Below, piece by piece: positions 1 through 6,865 of a stretch of DNA of 23,894 nucleotides. The DNA is taken from IMG/VR virus record IMGVR_UViG_3300037502_001361, positions 1 through 23,894 of that record, one strand, 5' to 3'. The DNA comes from a virus. The stretch's first letter is position 1. Every line of letters begins with the position of its first letter. Under the pieces are notes generated by a model, which searched no databases, was not told the DNA's origin, and was given only the letters and a program-made list of their open reading frames with translations. The translations under genes were made by a program, and so were the position numbers.

Positions 1-256
1 AGCTAAACGTGATTGGTTAGACCAATATAATACGGGCACCTCAGGTTCTGCTATCTTTACATCAGCCAAATTCAAGTATGCGATGAAGGATGGACAACCT
101 CAAGTTTTGGTAGATGATTTTGGCCCATATTTACAAAAATGGAGTGACGCAGGTGGCATTGCAGTCAAACATGAGGACGAACATGAGGATCCTGATTCTG
201 CACAAAAGACGATTGCCACCTTAGAAAAGATATATTCTCCATATTTGAATAAATAA
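1..256 (+). CDS. HAD-like phosphatase/nucleotidase, C-terminal end (partial)
   Basis: The 5' end lies outside the window; 84 residues remain, ending at a TAA at 254. The segment around residues 36-60 reads VLVDDFGPYLQKWSDAGGIA, followed by a His and acidic residues. This is the usual form of HAD motif IV (the metal-binding DD) and its following helix in phage 5'-nucleotidase-like proteins. Motifs I-III would lie upstream and cannot be checked. The next gene starts 17 bases later with its own ribosome site, so the two are probably co-transcribed. The family call rests on one motif, and a fused or larger protein is possible. Confidence 0.5.
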   Translation, partial: AKRDWLDQYNTGTSGSAIFTSAKFKYAMKDGQPQVLVDDFGPYLQKWSDAGGIAVKHEDEHEDPDSAQKTIATLEKIYSPYLNK

Positions 257-272
257 AATATAGGAGAATAAC

Positions 273-746
273 ATGGAAATTCGCAATATACTGGATCTCA
301 TTGAAGATATAGAATCACACCCTGAAATAGGTGATGTATTTGAATTAGAAATGGGAGACACATTAATAGAAACTACTATTAGTGATATTACCGAAGATGG
401 CATAGTTTTACACATCGATGAACAGGCACTTCGTTTAATGATTGACGCTAAAAAGCAATTGAATGAAGGTAGTTATATACCCGAAGTTGATGATACTGAT
501 ATTGAAGAAGCTAAATACCAAGGACGTGAAGTTCCGCTAGGCAAACCTATGGCAGGCGACGTTAAAAAATCCAAAGTATACGTCAAAGGTCCTAAAGGAA
601 ATGTCGTTAAAGTTAACTTCGGTGACAAAAACATGCGTATTAAAAAGTCTAATCCGGGACGCCGTAAAAACTTTAGGGCGCGCCATAATTGTGACAACCC
701 CGGGCCACGTTGGAAAGCACGTTATTGGTCTTGTAGAGCATGGTAA
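273..746 (+). CDS. Phage protein with conserved Cys/Trp/Arg-rich C-terminal motif
   Basis: 157 residues, with AGGAG six bases before the ATG. The N-terminal 60 residues are acidic and helical (a LIEDIESHPEIGD stretch). Residues about 90-157 turn strongly basic and end in a motif with RHNCDNPGPRWKARYWSC. I recognise this Cys-x-N-P-G-P...ARYWSC ending from many phage and marine viral proteins, where it caps otherwise different N-terminal regions. The two cysteines suggest a small metal- or nucleic-acid-binding knob, but that is inference. It sits with virion-type genes. I know of no established function. Confidence 0.75.
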   Translation: MEIRNILDLIEDIESHPEIGDVFELEMGDTLIETTISDITEDGIVLHIDEQALRLMIDAKKQLNEGSYIPEVDDTDIEEAKYQGREVPLGKPMAGDVKKSKVYVKGPKGNVVKVNFGDKNMRIKKSNPGRRKNFRARHNCDNPGPRWKARYWSCRAW

Positions 747-770
747 AATTATCGGATACAGATAACGTTA

Positions 771-778
771 TTAAATAC
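771..778 (+). promoter_or_regulatory. Possible T4-late-like box (TTAAATAC)
   Basis: TTAAATAC lies just before the ATG at 783, which has no Shine-Dalgarno sequence. It resembles the T4 late consensus TATAAATA and the boxes near 2778 and 4199. With only a few bases to the start codon, any transcript beginning here would have almost no leader. Weak evidence. Confidence 0.25.
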
Positions 779-782
779 ATAC

Positions 783-965
783 ATGAAAAAAGATAAAAAT
801 CTTAATGTAAGGTACGAAGTCATCACTCAGGAAGACCCCGAAACCGGAGACATTATTGTTCCCATACCACCTCATATTTTAGAATCATTGGGATGGAAAG
901 AAGGTGATGATATTGAATTTGAAATCGGTAAAGACAATAACGTTATATACGTAAAGAAGAAATGA
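783..965 (+). CDS. AbrB/SpoVT-like small DNA-binding protein
   Basis: 60 residues. The centre, with DIIVPIPPHILESLGWKEGD followed by DIEFEI, is the swapped-hairpin AbrB/MazE/SpoVT pattern: a beta strand, PxxxxxxLGW, then xGDxIEFE. Proteins of this fold form dimers that bind DNA as transition-state regulators or antitoxins. No toxin-like partner is adjacent: the next gene overlaps by four bases (ATGA) and is a virion-type coiled-coil protein. A phage regulator is therefore likelier than an antitoxin. The start lacks a clear ribosome site. Confidence 0.75.
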   Translation: MKKDKNLNVRYEVITQEDPETGDIIVPIPPHILESLGWKEGDDIEFEIGKDNNVIYVKKK

Positions 966-1369
966 ACCCACAAGACTACGACTACATCACTATTACGGAT
1001 GATATGTCTGTAACAACCACAGACCAGATAAAGATAGATCCGTTATTAATGTCTAACACTTGGTCTATCAATTCAACTACAATAGCAAACATAGGATTAG
1101 ACACATCCACTATAACATTAACTGATTATGGTTATAATAATTTTCCATTAGATGTGCGAGGGGATGCTAACTTTGAAGGCGATCTAAAAATTAAAGGAAA
1201 AAGTCTCACCGAGACCTTAGACAGAATAGAAGAAAGATTAGCTATATTGCGTCCAAACGAAGAACTAGAAGAAAAATGGGAAAATCTGCGTGGTTTACGC
1301 AAAGCCTATATGGAACTCGAAAAAGAGATCATCGAAAAAGAAAAAATTTGGGAAATACTTAAAAGGTGA
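962..1369 (+). CDS. Virion-type protein with C-terminal coiled coil, function unknown
   Basis: 135 residues, starting inside the stop codon of the preceding gene (ATGA overlap). The N-terminal half is Thr/Asn-rich and beta-like. Around residue 65 comes LDVRGDANFEGDLKIKGKSL, then LTETLDRIEERLAILRPNEE and a charged heptad helix to the end. This order (a GDA.FEGDL..KG segment, ETLxxIEERLAIL, a helix of about 40 residues) is common in T4-like phage proteins near structural genes. I infer a small structural or assembly protein that trimerises or dimerises through the C-terminal helix. Confidence 0.7.
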   Translation: MNPQDYDYITITDDMSVTTTDQIKIDPLLMSNTWSINSTTIANIGLDTSTITLTDYGYNNFPLDVRGDANFEGDLKIKGKSLTETLDRIEERLAILRPNEELEEKWENLRGLRKAYMELEKEIIEKEKIWEILKR

Positions 1370-1371
1370 TC

Positions 1372-1400
1372 TTGACAGTAATTTCCTTTTCTGTTAGAAT
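1372..1400 (+). promoter_or_regulatory. Sigma-70 promoter (TTGACA-17-TAGAAT)
   Basis: TTGACA at 1372-1377 and TAGAAT at 1395-1400 are separated by 17 bp, starting immediately after the preceding stop codon. The predicted start is near 1407, giving a leader of about 22 nt that contains AAGG before the ATG at 1430. It would drive the gene at 1430 and, through close spacing, the IF-1 and SGNH genes. Confidence 0.85.
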
Positions 1401-1429
1401 ATGCATGTAATAACTACTAAGGTATCGTT

Positions 1430-1816
1430 ATGACCATGCATCTTGCACATCCTGCCCTTTCTATGTCAGGCAAGCGTAAGGGTAAGCAAAAATTTCGCAA
1501 TGCTGAGGAAGCACGTAAGGCACGTGAGCTTGCACAAGAATGGGAGCGCAAGCAAGCCGAATGGAAATCAATGTCCAAACCTGTTCCCAAATCTTTTACT
1601 GTACAGCGTGAGTCAATCACCCCTAGAGTTCCTCCGGGCCGCGAGTCTCCCAAAATTCCTAGCCTAGATACATGGGTCACTGGCGCGGTGACCACTAAAA
1701 AGACCGAGCAATACACAGGTAACAACCTTTTGGGCATTACTATTGTCCACAAAAGTTGCCTGCAACCTGTGTTCAACAAGGAACAAGCTGAAGATGCAGC
1801 GAAAATGCGCCGTTGA
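1430..1816 (+). CDS. Conserved phage protein, basic, function unknown
   Basis: 128 residues, led by a clear sigma-70 promoter and an AAGG ribosome site. The N-terminus HLAHPALSMSGKRKGKQKFR is followed by a helix rich in Glu, Lys and Ala, a Pro-rich linker, a PPGRESPKIPSLDTWVTGA segment, and a final QAEDAAKMRR. I recognise this architecture (HLAHPAL, GKRKGKxKFR, PSLDT, a late K..Y.G motif, A..MRR end) from many phage genomes, always without a known role. The strong separate promoter suggests abundant or early expression. Charge and small size fit a nucleic-acid-associated protein, which is inference only. Confidence 0.75.
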   Translation: MTMHLAHPALSMSGKRKGKQKFRNAEEARKARELAQEWERKQAEWKSMSKPVPKSFTVQRESITPRVPPGRESPKIPSLDTWVTGAVTTKKTEQYTGNNLLGITIVHKSCLQPVFNKEQAEDAAKMRR

Positions 1817-1818
1817 AT

Positions 1819-1839
1819 ATTTGTAAGAAGGAGACAAAT
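1819..1839 (+). promoter_or_regulatory. Hairpin displaying the IF-1 Shine-Dalgarno in its loop
   Basis: ATTTGT (1819-1824) and ACAAAT (1834-1839) form a 6-bp stem whose 9-base loop AAGAAGGAG holds the ribosome site of the IF-1 gene. The ATG is 14 bases past the AGGAG. That is long for a linear leader and longer than for neighbouring genes, so the stem may decide how the site is presented. Confidence 0.4.
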
Positions 1840-1847
1840 TTAAACAT

Positions 1848-2063
1848 ATGCCAAAAGAAGATGTAGTTAAAGTAGAGGGCGAGGTAGTCGATGTGCTACC
1901 CAACGCCACATTTAGAATTAAATTAGAAACTGGTAATTCTATATTAGGACATATTTCAGGAAGGATGCGTCAGCATGATATTAAAATCCTATTAGGTGAT
2001 AATGTTGATGTAGAAATGAGTCCATATGATCTTTCCAAAGGTAGAATAGTTCGTAGACGATGA
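1848..2063 (+). CDS. infA: Translation initiation factor IF-1
   Basis: 71 residues, exactly the usual IF-1 length, a single OB-fold. It keeps the family pattern from end to end: [20 protein letters not shown], then [35 protein letters not shown] and RRR. IF-1 binds the 30S A site during initiation with IF-2 and IF-3 and helps select the initiator tRNA. A phage copy could favour viral messages or replace a depleted host factor; this is inference. The stop codon overlaps the next ATG (ATGA). The window also encodes an initiator-like tRNA at 16554-16629, so two initiation components are present. Confidence 0.93.
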   Translation: MPKEDVVKVEGEVVDVLPNATFRIKLETGNSILGHISGRMRQHDIKILLGDNVDVEMSPYDLSKGRIVRRR

Positions 2064-2782
2064 AATTTCATAAGTATGGATTTATAGGTCACGAAGATAC
2101 AAACGTTGAGACTGAATGGTCAGGCGGCGACAATCTACAAAATTTTGAAAGAAGTTTACGTGCTGATCCAAATTGGCATTTCAAAGATCGGCATATAACC
2201 TATAAAATAAATTCTTTAGGACACAGGTCTAAAGAAATTGAAGAAATAAATTTGGATAATTACATCCTGTTCATCGGATGTAGTCACACCGAAGGTATAG
2301 GATTGGGTATAGAATATACATACCCGCACTTAGTATCTCAACAATTAAATTGTGATTACTATAACTTAGGTTTGGGTGCAACTGGAATAGATGTTGTAGT
2401 GCATAATTTAGTTATTTGGTTTACTAACATCGAGAAAAAGCCCAAGTTAGTAGTCATACAGTGGCCCGATCCCACTAGAGTTACTACCGGAACATCCTGT
2501 AACCATTTAACTCCCCGAGGAATGTGGGAGAATACTGAAGATTTCAACAAGTTTGTCCATCATGGTTTTGAGGTTAATTTTTTTGAAGGTAGAAAATTAT
2601 TAGCAAACACTATTGTGCAAAACATGATAAAAGTTCCCGTCATATATTTTGGTATTGAAAAAGTAATGCCCTTTAATGACTACACCGTTATGAGCAAAAT
2701 AATAGACAAAGCACGTGATAACGGACATGCAGGTATTCAATCACACATACTATTTGCACAGCTAATACTAGATTCACTATAA
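2060..2782 (+). CDS. SGNH/GDSL-like hydrolase
   Basis: 240 residues, translationally coupled to infA. After about 65 N-terminal residues, [15 protein letters not shown] carries the block I nucleophile Ser75. [10 protein letters not shown] supplies the block II Gly, and WPDPTR may correspond to block III. Near the C-terminus [10 protein letters not shown] (Asp220, His223) fits the block V Asp-x-x-His. SGNH enzymes cleave or transfer esters such as acetyl groups on glycans. The substrate cannot be read here; capsule, LPS or virion glycan modification is plausible. A second, different SGNH protein lies at 18469-19287. Confidence 0.7.
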   Translation: MKFHKYGFIGHEDTNVETEWSGGDNLQNFERSLRADPNWHFKDRHITYKINSLGHRSKEIEEINLDNYILFIGCSHTEGIGLGIEYTYPHLVSQQLNCDYYNLGLGATGIDVVVHNLVIWFTNIEKKPKLVVIQWPDPTRVTTGTSCNHLTPRGMWENTEDFNKFVHHGFEVNFFEGRKLLANTIVQNMIKVPVIYFGIEKVMPFNDYTVMSKIIDKARDNGHAGIQSHILFAQLILDSL

Positions 2783-2786
2783 ATAC
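2778..2786 (+). promoter_or_regulatory. T4-late-like promoter box TATAAATAC
   Basis: TATAAATAC matches the T4 late consensus TATAAATA exactly. It overlaps the SGNH stop codon and ends three bases before the SOD start codon. If it acts as a late promoter, the SOD gene would have almost no leader, or the transcript would mainly serve the following genes. Confidence 0.35.
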
Positions 2787-2789
2787 TTA

Positions 2790-3332
2790 ATGTTTGAGTT
2801 TTTAAGTGAAGGACGAAGAAAAAAATTACATACGGCAGAATTGCCGTATTCCCACATTGACCTTCAACCTGTTTTAAGTAAAGAAACGTTAGAATATCAT
2901 TATGATAATCTAGCTAAAGGCTATGCCAAACGTTACAATAATAACGAAGGTGATAGCGATTTTAATTATGCAGGTTGGTTTCTACATGAGATATATTTTA
3001 GTCAGTTTCAAACACCACAAGAAAGTGGTACTCCAAATGGTCCTGTTTTAAATCTCATCAAACGTAAGTATGGTTGGTGGAGAGACTTTAAAGACCAGTT
3101 CAAAGAAGAAGCAATGAAGATCCAAGGTTCGGGTTGGATCTATATGTCGTATAATGGCGACATAAAAACAATTGTAAACCATGAAGTTCGGGACGATATA
3201 CTCATACTTGTAGACTGGTGGGAACATGCATGGGCCTTAGACTATCAATCAGACAAGAAACAATACTTAGAAAACACTTGGAAAATTATGAATTGGAGCC
3301 ACATAAATACTAGATGGGGTAAAAATTTATGA
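2790..3332 (+). CDS. Superoxide dismutase, Fe/Mn family
   Basis: 180 residues. The four metal ligands are present in family order: His37 (in EYHYDNLAKGY), His66 (in AGWFLHEIYF), Asp142 and His146 (in VDWWEHAWALDY). Tyr45, eight residues after the first His, matches the gateway Tyr34 of SodB, and GSGWIYMSYNGD matches the family GSGW segment. The enzyme converts superoxide to oxygen and peroxide. The first 16 residues (MFEFLSEGRRKKL) resemble N-termini of phage proteins rather than host SOD. It lacks the second histidine pair typical of SodB helix 1. It overlaps the next gene by ATGA. Confidence 0.9.
   Translation: MFEFLSEGRRKKLHTAELPYSHIDLQPVLSKETLEYHYDNLAKGYAKRYNNNEGDSDFNYAGWFLHEIYFSQFQTPQESGTPNGPVLNLIKRKYGWWRDFKDQFKEEAMKIQGSGWIYMSYNGDIKTIVNHEVRDDILILVDWWEHAWALDYQSDKKQYLENTWKIMNWSHINTRWGKNL
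3303..3310 (+). promoter_or_regulatory. Possible T4-late-like box (ATAAATAC)
   Basis: ATAAATAC lies inside the end of the SOD gene, 18 bases before the ATG at 3329. Its placement is more usual for a late promoter than the other boxes, but it is embedded in coding sequence, so chance is a real alternative. Confidence 0.25.
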
Positions 3333-3880
3333 GATTGTTTGAGTTTGCATTACCAAAAAATACTTGGGAATTGCTAATGGCTAATTCTGACAAAGAAGAA
3401 GTAGGTCATGAATTGGTAGATTTAGTTAAAACTGCCTATACCAATACACCTAAGGGGAGTTTTGTTAACTCTTTAAAAGATGTAATCCCTAGCGATTGGA
3501 ACGTTATTGATTGGGACAAAGATCCGGACATTGATAGTTGTGTATTTTATAGACACAATAGACCAAACGAATCATGGGTAGGATACAAAATACAGGGAGT
3601 GGGACACGACGGTACTAGAACTAGTAAGGATTACGCTATAAGTAAGGTTCAAGAATTGTTGCAAAAAAATGGTGTTTGGATTGAATCCAGTGATGCAATG
3701 AGAAGTATTCTTAAAAAACTCAACAGTGTTCCTGTAACCGACGAGGTCTTTTTACAAAAATTGTTTAATGACGATCAATTAAAAATGATAGATGAAGATA
3801 CGTATAGGCGCAAACTAAATGATGGAACAGTTATTGAAGAAACCGTGTTCGGTAAACCAAGATTAAAGGAGACAAAATGA
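3329..3880 (+). CDS. Conserved phage protein of unknown function
   Basis: 183 residues, coupled to SOD upstream and to the A-type carrier downstream by ATGA overlaps. It starts MRLFEFALP, the kind of short N-terminal tag common in this gene group (compare MFEFLSEG in SOD and MRYREFLIE at 20571). The middle has a distinctive block around [20 protein letters not shown], then [15 protein letters not shown], and the end has [21 protein letters not shown] recognise this pattern from other phage genomes, without a characterised member. There are no membrane segments and no catalytic motif I can name. Confidence 0.7.
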   Translation: MRLFEFALPKNTWELLMANSDKEEVGHELVDLVKTAYTNTPKGSFVNSLKDVIPSDWNVIDWDKDPDIDSCVFYRHNRPNESWVGYKIQGVGHDGTRTSKDYAISKVQELLQKNGVWIESSDAMRSILKKLNSVPVTDEVFLQKLFNDDQLKMIDEDTYRRKLNDGTVIEETVFGKPRLKETK

Positions 3881-4200
3881 TTATAATTACAGGTGCTGCT
3901 CAAAGTAAAATAGCAGAAGTTTTAGCTGAAGAAGATAATCCAAAAAGTAAATTGCGTATGTTTGTGCAAGGAGGCGGTTGTGCAGGATTCAGCTATGGAT
4001 TTACTATTGATGAAGAACAAAACGAGGACGACTTTGAAATACCGGCAGGCTCAGCAAGTGTCCTGGTTGACAGTATGAGCATACAATACTTGCAGGGAGC
4101 TATCGTTGATTACAAGGATGATTTAGAAGGATCTAGGTTCAGTATTTCCAATCCTCAAGCTTCTACTACCTGCGGTTGCGGTAGTTCTTTCAGCGTATGA
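3877..4200 (+). CDS. A-type iron-sulfur cluster carrier (IscA/ErpA/HesB family)
   Basis: 107 residues, the usual family length. The three ligand cysteines are in place: Cys35 in [12 protein letters not shown], and Cys99 and Cys101 in [30 protein letters not shown] also follows the family. A-type carriers accept Fe-S clusters from the assembly scaffold and pass them to target apoproteins. Phage copies are known in aquatic T4-like phages. The SOD two genes upstream and the ferredoxin reductase at 21401 give a redox/Fe-S theme. I cannot decide between IscA, ErpA and SufA types. Confidence 0.9.
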   Translation: MIIITGAAQSKIAEVLAEEDNPKSKLRMFVQGGGCAGFSYGFTIDEEQNEDDFEIPAGSASVLVDSMSIQYLQGAIVDYKDDLEGSRFSISNPQASTTCGCGSSFSV

Positions 4201-4207
4201 TAAATAC
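4199..4207 (+). promoter_or_regulatory. T4-late-like box GATAAATAC before the fibre-like gene
   Basis: GATAAATAC overlaps the preceding stop codon and lies 18 bases before the ATG at 4225, with GAGG between them. Position and sequence are right for a late promoter of a virion gene, differing from TATAAATA only in the first base. Confidence 0.45.
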
Positions 4208-4224
4208 GTTGTGAGGATTTTATA

Positions 4225-5340
4225 ATGGCGATTTCAGGTCTACAGGTAATTAATATTGGTGTGCAAAATGAATCAACGGGCAGTGATTCATTATACACAG
4301 CATTCAATAAAACTAAAACAAACTTTGCAACATTGTTTGGAAATGCCAGTCCTTTTAACACCTTTACAGGTAATACAGGAATAACCGTAAACGCTAATTC
4401 TACATTGGGGACGGTAGATGTACTTAACACAGGGGTAACTTATCTACAAGCTGGTACAGGCATTACGCTATCGGGGAATACAGGAAATATAACTATTTCT
4501 TCCACAGGTGGAGGAGGCAATGGTGGCGGAACCGTAACTAGTGTAGGAGTTCTTAGTGCTAGTGCATCACGTATAACTGTATCAGGATCACCTATAGTCA
4601 GTGCCGGAAACATTACCTTAGATTTAGCTACCAGTGGTGTTACTGCGGGAACGTATACCTATCCCACGATGACTGTAGATTCTTACGGAAGAGTAACTTC
4701 TGTATCGAACGGATCTAGTACTGGTACTGTCACAAGTATAGGAATAACACCCGGATTTGGCATACAAGTAACAGGAAGTCCTGTTACTACTAGTGGTAAC
4801 ATCACTGTTTTAAACACCGGTGTTACTAGACTTAATGCTGGAACTGGAATCAGTTTAAGCGGCAGCAACGGGAACGTCACTATATCCACGGCAACGGGAG
4901 CAGGTACGGTCACTAGCGTTGGAGTGTCCAGTTCTACCCTTACCGTAACAGGAAGTCCGGTAGTTGCTGCGGGAACTATAGGAATAGAATTACCTTCTAA
5001 CATTTCTCTAAGTGGAAATTTGACTACAAGTGGAACGGTCTTCTTTAATGGTAGCGAAGATTTAGCACCATCTGGTGCAGCCAATCTTGCTCTAACAGCT
5101 AGCTACTTCAGTACATCAGGTGCTGAAACTGCTACGCTAGCAGCAGGTACTGATGGTCAAATCAAGACCTTCATGATGGTAGCAGACAGCGGTGATATGG
5201 TTATCACTGTTACCAATGCAGGTTGGAAAAGTAGTGGCACCGGTACTATCACATTCGATACGATTGGTGACAGTTGCATTCTGCAATACATAGCTAGCAA
5301 GTGGTTTGTCGTAGGTAATAACGGCTGCACATTTGCCTAA
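4225..5340 (+). CDS. Repetitive fibre-like virion protein
   Basis: 371 residues, Gly/Ser/Thr/Val-rich. The N-terminal 35 residues (GLQVINIGVQNESTGSD, AFNKTKTNF) resemble attachment segments of T4-like fibre proteins. Residues about 45-260 carry imperfect repeats of the forms TGITLSGNTGNITIS, GTVTSVGV and VTGSPVxxxGNIT. The pattern suggests a beta-structured shaft. The last 100 residues are non-repetitive, with a final CILQYIASKWFVVGNNGCTF, typical of a small distal or trimer-locking domain. It is last in the plus-strand operon, followed directly by a terminator. Precise virion location is unknown. Confidence 0.75.
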   Translation: MAISGLQVINIGVQNESTGSDSLYTAFNKTKTNFATLFGNASPFNTFTGNTGITVNANSTLGTVDVLNTGVTYLQAGTGITLSGNTGNITISSTGGGGNGGGTVTSVGVLSASASRITVSGSPIVSAGNITLDLATSGVTAGTYTYPTMTVDSYGRVTSVSNGSSTGTVTSIGITPGFGIQVTGSPVTTSGNITVLNTGVTRLNAGTGISLSGSNGNVTISTATGAGTVTSVGVSSSTLTVTGSPVVAAGTIGIELPSNISLSGNLTTSGTVFFNGSEDLAPSGAANLALTASYFSTSGAETATLAAGTDGQIKTFMMVADSGDMVITVTNAGWKSSGTGTITFDTIGDSCILQYIASKWFVVGNNGCTFA

Positions 5341-5343
5341 AAA

Positions 5344-5366
5344 AAAGCCCTACATTGTAGGGCTTT
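5344..5366. terminator. Bidirectional intrinsic terminator
   Basis: AAAGCCCTAC and GTAGGGCTTT form a perfect 10-bp stem with a 3-base loop, flanked by an A-run on the left. It lies between the fibre-like gene (plus) and the convergent minus-strand gene ending at 5383. It can end transcription from both sides, with the better U-tract for minus-strand transcripts. Confidence 0.85.
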
Positions 5367-5382
5367 ACTATCAAACTAAGTT

Positions 5383-5580
5383 TTACTTATTCAACATAAA
5401 GGACGAATATAGGTCCTTGCACATTGTCGGGATATCTTCCCAAGGATATTCTAAATAGAACGGACAAACTTTTTTCCATTTTTTGTTTTTAACAAAAAAC
5501 TGAAACTCTGCAAGGTCTTCCCGTTTACTAGGATCGAACTTGCGTCTAACATGAAAGGTATCAAGTTTTGTATATCTCAT
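5383..5580 (-). CDS. Small conserved phage protein, function unknown
   Basis: 65 residues starting MRYTKLDTFHVRRKFDPSKR, then an acidic helix, KNKKWKKVCPFYLEYPW and DIPTMCKDLYSSFML. I recognise the TFHVRRKFDP...CPF.LE.P...IP.MCKD layout from T4-like phages; no role is known. It follows the gene at 5612 with a GAAA-capped hairpin (5588-5605) in the short gap. It is last in its transcription unit, next to the shared terminator. Confidence 0.7.
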   Translation of the reverse strand: MRYTKLDTFHVRRKFDPSKREDLAEFQFFVKNKKWKKVCPFYLEYPWEDIPTMCKDLYSSFMLNK

Positions 5581-5587
5581 TCTATAA

Positions 5588-5605
5588 GCGGCAGTTTCCT
5601 GCCGC
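5588..5605 (-). promoter_or_regulatory. 7-bp hairpin with GAAA tetraloop in the intergenic leader
   Basis: On the minus strand GCGGCAG-GAAA-CTGCCGC is a perfect stem-loop between the stop codon at 5612 and the ATG at 5580. An AGGAG lies just upstream of the stem and no T-run follows it. It is more likely an RNA stability or processing element, or a structure that brings the AGGAG nearer to the start codon, than a terminator. Confidence 0.55.
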
Positions 5606-5611
5606 TCCTAT

Positions 5612-6010
5612 TTACTCAGCGACAGGTTCAGTAGTTTGCTCAGCCTCAACCTGTGCGGTTTCAGACTTAGCGGGCTTCTTGGCACGAGCCTTGATAGCTT
5701 CAACGCTGGGCTTAGCCTTAGCTTTAGAGACCTTGACCTTGACAGTACCCTTAGTTGCTTCCTTCTCACGATCAGCAATACAATCCGCAATAGTAGCCTG
5801 ATCTTCAGGACTTGCGAACTCAGGTTGAGCAGCCATATACTTGAGTGCCTCAAGCTTGGTCATCTCACTGGGCAATTCAATGAAGTCACAACGGGTAGCC
5901 CCACCCTTCGTGAACTGTTTGATACGGCGAACCATATCATCAGTGAAGCGAACCTTAGTAGAATCGCTATGAACTGTAATGCCTACGACTTTGAAAGTTT
6001 GATTAGCCAT
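5612..6010 (-). CDS. Conserved phage protein with Lys/Ala-rich tail
   Basis: 132 residues with AGGAAA before the ATG and a near-consensus promoter upstream. The first 90 residues are a globular domain: FKVVGITVHSDSTKVRFTDD, RRIKQFTKGGATRCDFIELP, KLEALKYMAAQPEF. The last 45 are a low-complexity Lys/Ala/Glu tail resembling histone-like tails. I recognise the N-terminal pattern from other phages, without known function. A basic flexible tail suggests nucleic-acid contact, by inference. The strong promoter suggests early and heavy expression. Confidence 0.7.
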   Translation of the reverse strand: MANQTFKVVGITVHSDSTKVRFTDDMVRRIKQFTKGGATRCDFIELPSEMTKLEALKYMAAQPEFASPEDQATIADCIADREKEATKGTVKVKVSKAKAKPSVEAIKARAKKPAKSETAQVEAEQTTEPVAE

Positions 6011-6067
6011 AATGTTTCCTTTACATATTAGCTAGGTTAATGAAATTGTGCATATCGCACTATTGTT

Positions 6068-6096
6068 ATGATAACACCGGGCAATGAACTTGTCAA
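6068..6096 (-). promoter_or_regulatory. Sigma-70 promoter (TTGACA-17-TATCAT)
   Basis: On the minus strand TTGACA (6096-6091) and TATCAT (6073-6068) are 17 bp apart. The leader to the ATG at 6010 would be about 50 nt. It drives the genes at 5612 and 5383. Confidence 0.8.
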
Positions 6097-6115
6097 TGAC
6101 CGGTATTACCAAAAC

Positions 6116-6265
6116 TCAGACAACGAGAGAAGCCGACTCGGACAGTAACCGCGGACCATACATACCTAACAGCATTTGGTATGCATTGTACGGATTATCT
6201 GCCTGCACGGTCACTCGCATGAATCCACCAGGAACAGTTTCGATAAGAGCCCAATACGTATTCAT
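6116..6265 (-). CDS. Small phage protein (49 residues), function unknown
   Basis: The reading frame starts MNTYWALIETVPGGFMRVTV, continues QADNPYNAYQMLLGMYGPRL and ends SESASLVV. GGAGA lies nine bases before the ATG, overlapping the end of the upstream 35-residue gene, which suggests coupling. The pattern (beta strands, then a helix with NAYQMLLGMYG) is that of a small soluble phage protein acting on, or attached to, something else. A second copy of this layout is at 10070-10225 (a strand-rich start, then a helix reading HDAVYALQAVL). Confidence 0.6.
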   Translation of the reverse strand: MNTYWALIETVPGGFMRVTVQADNPYNAYQMLLGMYGPRLLSESASLVV

Positions 6266-6266
6266 T

Positions 6267-6374
6267 TTACGATCTCCAAATCAAAAGTGTACTAACAAGA
6301 ATTACTACTACCCAACCCACAGTATCGAACGTGTGAGCATAACTATACACCCAATTTTTAATTTTGTCAAGCAT
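6267..6374 (-). CDS. 35-residue single-span membrane protein
   Basis: Begins MLDKIKNWVYSYAHTFDTVG and continues with a hydrophobic span WVVVILVSTLLIW ending RS. GGAG precedes the ATG by five bases and overlaps the upstream stop region. The gene ends one base before the start of the 49-residue gene. A sigma-70-like promoter lies inside its first 33 bases, so the reading frame could be incidental to a promoter. Clear ribosome site and membrane pattern favour a real gene. Similar in type to the 35-residue protein at 7624-7731. Confidence 0.5.
   Translation of the reverse strand: MLDKIKNWVYSYAHTFDTVGWVVVILVSTLLIWRS
6342..6370 (-). promoter_or_regulatory. Sigma-70 promoter within a small gene (TTGACA-17-TATAGT)
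   Basis: On the minus strand TTGACA (6370-6365) starts two bases after the ATG of the 35-residue gene, and TATAGT (6347-6342) follows after 17 bp. A transcript from here would begin inside that gene and serve the 49-residue gene at 6116-6265. Confidence 0.65.
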
Positions 6375-6376
6375 AT

Positions 6377-6802
6377 TTACTCCACAATGTAGGGCTTGTT
6401 CCACTTACCAATGTTGAGGTCAACATAGTAAGCCGTATTGAAATAGTCGGTCATTGCATCAGACTCATCGTACCAGTCGGCAGACTTGAGAGCCTTGAAA
6501 GCTTCGGACAGAAAAGCCTTAGCCTTACCAGTAAAGTGCTCCTGAAACCAGTAGGGGTTGACATCCAAACTTTGGTTCTTGCGGATGTATGCAATTTGCT
6601 CAGCCGTCATGTTCTTAGCATAGGGCTTGTCAGCATCCGCTTTGATGAAATTTTCGATGAAATCGATCTTACCGGACTTGAGGGTCAGTACAATACTAGA
6701 ATGGTTGCGAACAGAAAGCGAACCCTTGACGCCATACTTTGCGAGGATGGGCTTGAGGTTGTTAGCGATACGAGCCTTGCGTTCCTGATTCATGTAAGCC
6801 AT
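6377..6802 (-). CDS. Conserved protein of unknown function
   Basis: 141 residues with GGAGA before the ATG and an ideal sigma-70 promoter upstream. The pattern is IANNLKPILAKYGVKGSLSV, RNHSSIVLTLKSGKIDFIEN, then LDVNPYWFQEHFTGKAKAFL, and an end with WYDESDAMTDYF and YYVDLNIGKWNKPY. I recognise this arrangement from phage, plasmid and bacterial proteins without an assigned role. There are no membrane segments, cysteine clusters or nuclease motifs. The strong promoter implies early expression. Confidence 0.7.
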   Translation of the reverse strand: MAYMNQERKARIANNLKPILAKYGVKGSLSVRNHSSIVLTLKSGKIDFIENFIKADADKPYAKNMTAEQIAYIRKNQSLDVNPYWFQEHFTGKAKAFLSEAFKALKSADWYDESDAMTDYFNTAYYVDLNIGKWNKPYIVE

Positions 6803-6836
6803 TTGCGATCTCCGTTAATCAACTGTCTATGTATGT

Positions 6837-6865
6837 ATTATATACCCAAATCCATTTATTGTCAA
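6837..6865 (-). promoter_or_regulatory. Consensus sigma-70 promoter, shared-spacer family
   Basis: Minus strand TTGACA (6865-6860), 17 bp, TATAAT (6842-6837). The spacer reads ATAAATGGATTTGGGTA, nearly identical to those at 7237 and 10567. The -35 box overlaps the stop codon of the upstream gene. Drives 6377-6802. Confidence 0.92.

Noticed and set aside
4683-5084. 133-codon open frame on the minus strand
   Set aside because: A shadow of the repetitive fibre-like gene; its Val/Pro/Thr repeats simply mirror the repeats on the other strand.
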